Assembly: GCA_009760855.2 (NCBI GenBank) | Contig: WPIO01000035.1 | Span: 1,644,501-1,708,500 of the forward strand | Reading direction: 5' to 3' | Source: Cristatella mucedo | Taxonomy: Eukaryota; Bryozoa; Phylactolaemata; Cristatellidae | Length of the DNA: 64,000 bases | Part shown: piece after piece, positions 1 to 64,000 of the stretch | Layout of the letters: the number at the start of each line of letters is the position of its first letter | Numbering within the stretch: the first letter of the stretch is position 1 | The notes under the pieces: generated by a model | Database searches by the model: none | What the model saw: the letters and a program-made list of their open reading frames with translations, nothing else | Told to the model about the DNA's origin: nothing | Translations under genes and position numbers: made by a program

Positions 1-90
1 AACATGATGTCATTTGTTGTGCATGCAATTTAACATTTAAAGTTAGATTTTGCACTGCGGTTTAACGAGTTCTTTTTCTTTCATTTTAAG

Positions 91-57949
<57,859 letters not shown>

Positions 57950-58815
57950 CACAAAAGAATTTGAAAAGTCTGCGACCTGGTAAGACTTTAGGTGTTGGAA
58001 ATTCTGTTCGTAGACCTTACAGACTACTTCTACTCAACTTCAAATTCCTTGCATTATTTGCTAACACGTTGAGAAGTCCGAAGACGTGGAAATACTACCA
58101 TCGTATTTGTAATGTTAGTTTTGATAAATACACTACAATATTTTTAATTTTGCTAGTTCAGATACCGACGTAATTGTATGTAGATGGTGTTCTGTGTGCA
58201 CGGAGGAGATATTTTCATCCTCCCACAAAAAAACACTCCCTCTGCAGTTTTCTATCAATGTCATATATAAGTATTTCGTTCAATTTCATCAAAATTTCTG
58301 CAATGACTTCATTCTGCAAAATTATATGCTAATTAGCAACAATTTATGCTGAAGAATTTTTTGCAAGCCAATGGAACTTCTACTTTCTAGTTTCCATGTC
58401 CCTAACTACCAACAAAAGCTATAGCATTTCAGTAACCTTTACTGACACATAGCTGAAGGCTCTTGAGCCTCTTTGCAAAATGATGTGTTAGAGAACCTCG
58501 TTTGATTCAGAAATATCTCCACACTATGGTGATCGATATCATAAACTGTAGAATGAAGCCATATACTTCATCCAGACCCCAGTTTCTATTCACATTAATT
58601 ACAGCCAGCTTTCACTGTGGTGAAACAGTCATTTTCATTCTTTAATGCTCTGCATAGTGCTTATATGTGCGACTAGTTTAGACCATTTTGACTGGAGGAA
58701 ATTTATTTTACAACAGCCATTAATATCTTTACGGTTGGTTTAGTATGGTTGATGCGTAGCAATTCAAAAGCTACTGGAATATATTAAAATTCATATACTT
58801 ATGAAGTTTTAATAG
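57950..58815 (+). other. Probable 3' UTR
   Basis: Sequence between the stop codon and the first AATAAA. A + strand open stretch (57892-58173) overlaps the end of the coding exon in another frame and is a shadow of it. The true UTR length is unknown. Confidence 0.5.
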
Positions 58816-58821
58816 AATAAA
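58816..58821 (+). terminator. Candidate poly(A) signal of the Ig-array gene
   Basis: AATAAA (in AATAGAATAAATAT) about 870 bases after the stop, the first exact hexamer I found downstream. Variants such as GATAAA occur earlier (58122). Confidence 0.4.
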
Positions 58822-59199
58822 TATATTGATACAGCTTGCTGAACGAAATAAGTAAAACACGCTTATCATCGTGGTTAATAATGTATTTGTTGCTGTACAT
58901 ATTAACTACACGAGTTTTCCATTGTTTTCATTCATGCGGCTGTGAGTTTATATATAATAGGAAATATGAGTCAGAATAGGAAACATCTCCTGCAGAAAAA
59001 TCCTGCGAAAAACGTGCAGGCATTGTTCCCCAGTCGATATAACTTCCAAGAAGTGCAGCAACAGGGAATTTGAAGTGGCACCTGCAGGTTTACTCGCATT
59101 ATCACAAGGTTGATTTTCGAATTTAGACGTTTGCAGAACCATTGAGGCAGCCTTTTCAAATATACTGTATTGATTCGACAACAAACTATAATCTTACCC
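58822..59199. other. Downstream sequence, nothing recognised
   Basis: Short minus-strand open stretches (58948-59184) in two overlapping frames, with no recognised motif. Confidence 0.3.
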
Positions 59200-61204
59200 G
59201 TATTACACTTGATCGAGCACCTCAGACCACCTAATATTCTTTGAGGTGGCTTACCGATGATGGCATTAGCCTATCACCAAAAAGGCACCAAGTCTTCATT
59301 TACCTTTTCTTTCATTATCAAAACTCAATTATCCAAACACTAAATTAATTATCTCTAGTTACGAGTGATTTCATCATTCATATTGATAACCTAAGGTATG
59401 CTGCCAGCATTGAATTTTCGTATTGATTGAAATATTGTGTCTGCTGTCTCAGGTACATGTCTTGCTACTAATATCAAAAGTCGCACATTCAGCAATATTT
59501 CCTCATTCAACTGCACTTTATCATCATCAATTAGTACTAAATCCTCCTTATCTGACTACATCAAAATCTTGTTCAGGCTACCATGTGTGGCCGCCTTCTC
59601 TTCCTCCTCACTTCCAATCACTAGTAAATTCCAAGAACCTTAAGACCCTTGCGAAGCTGGTTGGCCCTCGTAGTTAACGTTTTTGATCCGACTAAGATCC
59701 GAAAAGATCACGACCGAGGTCGTGGGCTTGAACCCCATCCCATATGTGGAGTTCCTAGTTGAGCTATGTTCTTATAGGGCACAAAACAAATTAATTGTCT
59801 ACCATCGAGATCAATGCTGGTCGTGGGAGAATATCAGTTTAGCCTCTGCTGCTTGATCCTATTTCTAACCCACTAACACGAACAGATTTCTACGACATTG
59901 CACTACCTCAGAAGCTCCATGTGTTCGCAGCTTTGAATAAGCTCATTGTAAGCCATTGCCCATAATTGTGGTTTAGTACAAGACGTAAGCTAGCTATTCC
60001 AACAAGTGCAACTTTGAAAAATGACAGACCAGATCAGGACTGACATATATGAAAGGACTATTGCAGATACTACTACTAAAGCATAGCAAACAACAATTCT
60101 AGCTTCTGTAAAAGCATCGTTCAATCACGTATATAGACAATCAAAAATTCTGATTTCGACGATCAGGCATCTTTAACACAGCTCCAAGGTTACATCTATA
60201 TCTAATTATCTATGTGAGAATCTAACCAATTTTGTATGTGCCATTTTGGTCACTAAGATATAGAACACAGGTGGTCCACCCCTCAGATGCCAGCTCGCCC
60301 TGGAATCAAGTCTCTAATTTCTTTTAAAGTAGGTCACTAGTGAAATTGTCCTAAATTTAACGTTCAAACCGAAGAAGATAAATAAACAAATTCAAGCTGA
60401 TTTAACCGCCTCATATTTATAAAGAATATAACTAGCCCTTTGACCGTATTCATACTGCTTGAACGATGCATTTTTCTGCCACTGCTATGCACAACTAGCA
60501 CCATGAATATGCAATAAGCCTTAGGTTAGGTCCAATTAAGTTTCAAAAAGGCTGTAGTTAGGCTGCTACCAAAAAAGCAACACAATACAGGTAGCCCTTG
60601 AAGAACTTCTGCTCAGTTCTGCTTCTGCTGTTACTGTCAAGAACACTGAAAGTAGTCCTGCCGGACCAGATGCACTAATATATGGAAACTGAAAACTTTG
60701 CTAAGTTCCAGTATGGCTTTATGGCTGATTACTCTGCAGACAGCTTCGGATGTACAACCACCTGCTTAGGAAGCAAGAGATGGGCAGACTATCTATCCTT
60801 GTTTAGCTCAAACATTCGGCCGCTTTGAAACTATCAATCGCCAAGTCCTTCTTGAGCACCTCTTATTCTGCCTTGGCAACCTGGTGCTGCTCTGCAATGG
60901 TATAGATCCTGTCGTAGTCGGAGACTGAGAGCATTGATGTGAACAAACGAAGATCATTTATCATTCATTTTTTTCCTGGCTGTTCCCTGTGCTTGCAAGC
61001 ACGATCGACTCAGAAAATGTTTTGTTGGTATCAATGCAACTATTTCCGAAACCTTAATCATACCCGGTTGAATACATCAACAACAAGCTGGAATTTTTAC
61101 ACTTCCCAGTTTTCCTCATTTTTGGCGAATAAGCTGTACATATTTTTTGTAGGTAGAGTATACAAACATTAATGCCAGTAACCATGAGAAGCAAGCTATG
61201 TAAA
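59200..61204 (+). mobile_element. LINE family 2 copy reaching 5' regions, strongly degraded
   Basis: The best match is at 60710-60900: FQYGFMADYSAD and, in another frame, a QEMGRLSILV-like reading, corresponding to FQSGCRANHSTES and ADMGRVSLLVLLDL of the copy at 10300-10618 (RT fingers to palm). Upstream parts (59840-60600) fit the region between endonuclease and RT only loosely. Start and end are uncertain. Confidence 0.45.
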
Positions 61205-61518
61205 ATAATAATAATGATAATGCACTTGATAAAGTGATCTCATAGATTCAGTCTCTTTTTAGGGACTTTACATTTGCTGAAAAAAGAAACACAACTGAAT
61301 GCTGAGCAATATAATCTTTGATAAAAAGCACGAATAACATGGTTAGAAGGTAATTCCAGGTTTGCGAGCATACGAACTAAATGCACGGTCTCCAAAGGAT
61401 TTGAGGTTTGTATGAGGTAAAAGTAAACAGTTAGTTTCGTAAAAGCAGGTGGTACGATACTTTGCCTGTAGGGGTAGTAGATCTGATAGGTATATTTAGC
61501 CTGGAGCCTAAGAATAAC
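61205..61518 (-). mobile_element. LINE family 2 copy, minus strand, 3' part (split by nested insertion)
   Basis: The (AAT)n tail at 61206-61222, then the inverted 3' end (GCACTTGATAAAGTGATCTC) and C-terminal region (GGTTTGTATGAGGTAAAAG, AGTAGATCTGATAGG). Broken at about 61518 by a + strand copy of the same family; the other half begins at about 62027. Confidence 0.65.
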
Positions 61519-62026
61519 TTGTAGGTCACTTAATTCTTTGGCTTCAGCCTATCTCTCAGATCTGCTCCCCACCATGCCAAGAATCTTACCACCTGCTTTT
61601 CGGGATCCAACAGTCTACCAATGCCTCATACAAACCTCAAATTGTTTGGAGACCATGCATTTAGTTCGTATACTCAAAAAGACTTGATCTTCCCCCGACT
61701 AGCTTTAGATTATCTCCTGACTTGACAGCATTCAAAAAGATTATAAAACACACCTATTTAGGACAGCGTTGAGTGAGTCCTTTTCATTTGTCCTTCGTGT
61801 GCTTATGTATGCTGACAGTGTGCATTCTGCCACTAACCACATCTGCATGCTGACCCTGTGCATGTCACCCCTAACCATGTTATTCACGTTTTTTTTTATA
61901 AAGTATGATATTACTCACCATTCGATTGCATTTCCCTTTGCTGCAAATGTAAAGTGCCTAGAAAGAGATTGAGTTCTCTGAGTGCACTTTATCAAGTGCA
62001 TAATTATTATTTTTGTTATTGTTAAT
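61519..62026 (+). mobile_element. LINE family 2 3' half inserted into another copy
   Basis: About 508 bp, severely 5'-truncated, starting TTGTAGGTCACTTAATTCTTTGGC and ending with the family 3' end and a TTATTGTTAATA tail. The outer copy reads GAGCCTAAGAATAA before it and AATAAAGGGACCTGAAAGTGAG after it, matching the continuous GGAGCC...GGGACCTAAAAGTGAG at 9650-9680. AATAA on both sides may be a short target-site duplication. Confidence 0.7.
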
Positions 62027-62780
62027 AATAAAGGGACCTGAAAGTGAGCGACACAACCTAAAATTTGATACCTTGCTAGACTGAAAGTTAGTGCAGGTCG
62101 GTAAGAAGTGTTGCGAATTGGAATAGCGATGCATATGACCGAAAAATCTACCTGGAAAGTTTCACACTTGCTTCAGGGCAAGATTGCAAATGCTGGTAGG
62201 CCAGAAAGCATTGATTTATGGAAGTCAAGACAGGATGCCTTAAATGCTTGGACCAACTTCACTTGTGTAAACAGTATGTAAAAAGCCCGATATTAAAAAA
62301 TCAAAATGGTGTAGCTGAAATTAGGCACACTTGATTATGGAGCTCAAGCTGTCGTCCACGCAAGGTCACTTTTAAATGTGACACATATAATTCATGCAGA
62401 TTCAATAGCAAATGTGCTTGGAAGAGCCAATTTCGAGAGCAACCGATTCTAAAGTCTCCATATACGAGTTCAGCTGGTCTGCCACGACTGGCTCCACTGC
62501 CTTAGATAGAAATGATAGAAGGAAGACTGGGCGGTAGCAGCTGAAGTGCTCTTGTTCAAGTGTCACTTTCTTGAGTAGGAGACTAACTAAGCCTTTTCCG
62601 AAAGGTGCTGAGATATCATCTGAGGCTTATGAAATGTTAATGCTGTTAGCCATGCATTGACAGCAGATCAATTAAACCTAGGAGCAGGACGGTGGGAACT
62701 GAGTCTAAAGGACCTTTTTCTTCTCTGATTGGGATACGAACTGTAGCAAGGGATTACTAGTAACCTGCTTGCAAATATAA
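62027..62780 (-). mobile_element. LINE family 2 copy, minus strand, 5' part
   Basis: Continuation of the interrupted copy: thumb region (GGTCACTTTTAAATGTGACAC) and palm (AGACTGGGCGGTAGCAGCTGAAG, compare AGACTGGGCGGTAGTTGCTC at 10595), extending to about 62780 (compare 10700-10840). Confidence 0.65.
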
Positions 62781-64000
62781 TTTGAGGTGCTGCAGGGAAT
62801 CGAATGACAGCACTCTAGGGGGATGCAACAATCGCAGGGATGAACACCCGGATCTTTCCTATCCTCTGGAAAATCAGTCAAAACAAGCGATCAGCTGGAT
62901 CATACAAGGGATCATTAGGTAAGGAGCTAACCTGAAAGCAGTTGAGAAGATGATTGCTCGTTGAAATTAGCATTTCTGATTTAGGCAAATGTGATACAAT
63001 AATTTCTAGAAGCTAGACTTATCCTTTACTAGGATCGACCTGAATGACCTACAGTAGTCAATATATATCTGTCCATGAACAGTTATTCCTTATCTTTTGT
63101 ATCGTTTTTCAAGCTTGAACTGAGTAGACCTAGCTAGTTAATGTATGTGTTAAACCATAAAAAGCCTCCCGAACGCTAACAGTGCATTTCGTAAGTGGTG
63201 CAACTAGTTGATAGTGACAGCTAATGTCGTGTTTTAGCTATCCACAAACGATGACAGTTCGGACTGGGGACGGAGTAGGCGAGACGAGGCAGAAACTCTC
63301 ACATCGACAGCAGCCATTCCAAGTGTCTCGAAGTTTCACTATCCGCCCGTGATTTTTAGAGGAGGGGGCTGCACAAATAGTAGAGGTGAAAAGATCTGCA
63401 TGCAATAAGTTAAGACAGATTTGGTAACAATTGGTGATGACAAAGTGTCCTTGTATAAAAAAATCTGGTCGACTATTTTACCCTTGGTGTAAGTAGTCCC
63501 ATGCATTTTAGCCACAAGAGACAGGGAGTAAGTCAATGCAGGAATGGCGAGCTGGAGGCGTGAGACAAGTTTTCAAAGTAAACGTTGATATCATACATCC
63601 AGAGGAACAATCGATTATTGGACACAGGATGGCAGTGAGATTGAATGGAGTCAAGATAATATAGGTTTGTGTACCTGGCAGAATATTGACTACTGCCACC
63701 ACGGGTGATTTGTTTTGGGGTTAAATCAAGACATTCATTTCAAAAGACAGCTTCGAAATTAATGGAAATATTTTGAAGTTGACATTGGATGCACTATAAC
63801 TGCCATCCACCTTCTGTTTTTATTGATTTTGCTGTAAAAGAATGACAAACCAGTCTGTTTACAGTCTCTATTTATCGGAAACTTTTCCAATTTTAGCTAA
63901 GTTTCAGTGAAGGTGAACTGGTTGGGAACATTTTCAGAAATAGAATAGCTTCATATTAAAGGTTTATTGAAAATTAAGTTAGGAGTCCGAACGCAAGGTT
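62781..64000. other. Unassigned end of window
   Basis: Minus-strand open stretches at 63339-63536 and 63508-63702 overlap in two frames and might be one frameshifted coding relic, perhaps the 5' part of a retroelement. I see no motif that settles it. Nothing else recognised. Confidence 0.3.

Overview
This is a gene-poor animal genome window. Large introns with GT-AG boundaries, decayed non-LTR retrotransposons related to the L2/CR1 clade, tRNA-derived SINE-like repeats, a Pogo/Tigger-like transposase relic and long (AC)n, (AG)n and (AT)n microsatellites all point to a metazoan. I cannot fix the phylum. Nothing here is bacterial or viral.

The one real gene runs on the + strand from before base 1 to a stop codon at 57947-57949. 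It encodes a type I membrane protein made of tandem immunoglobulin-like domains, one domain per exon. Two exon types occur. Type A (91-396, 27020-27325, 45314-45628, 55047-55361) has a C...W...C Ig core. Type B (5952-6323, 18821-19192, 37882-38253, 49881-50252) has a CC or CCxC cysteine cluster, a core Trp, one further Cys and a strand-F Cys. All four B exons are exactly 372 bp. The A exons are 306, 306, 315 and 315 bp. Every exon is flanked by phase-1 introns on both sides, so any exon can be skipped without breaking the frame. The last exon (57522-57949) encodes one transmembrane helix and a cytoplasmic tail of about 115 residues. The order in the window is A1-B1-B2-A2-B3-A3-B4-A4-TM. Possible extra exons are a 144-bp half-domain (6376-6519), a 39-bp micro-exon (6646-6684) and a possible alternative 3' terminal exon (52284-52469) that would give a secreted form. 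The signal peptide and N-terminal exons lie upstream of the window.

The 2-12 kb introns are filled with 5'-truncated, frameshifted copies of two LINE families. Family 1 ends in a short CATTA-like tail. Family 2 ends in an ATT-like tail after a conserved 3' end. Copies lie in both orientations and at least one is nested in another. Other repeats are three copies of a tRNA-derived SINE-like element, two blocks of degenerate telomere-like GGGTTTA repeat (one interrupting a LINE), a 640-bp tandem duplication and many simple repeats. Past the gene, from about 59.2 kb to the window end, I see only retroelement debris and unrecognised sequence.

The main biological interest is the modular Ig-exon array with strictly conserved exon lengths and phases. 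Its function is not shown by the sequence; a cell-surface recognition or adhesion role is inference.
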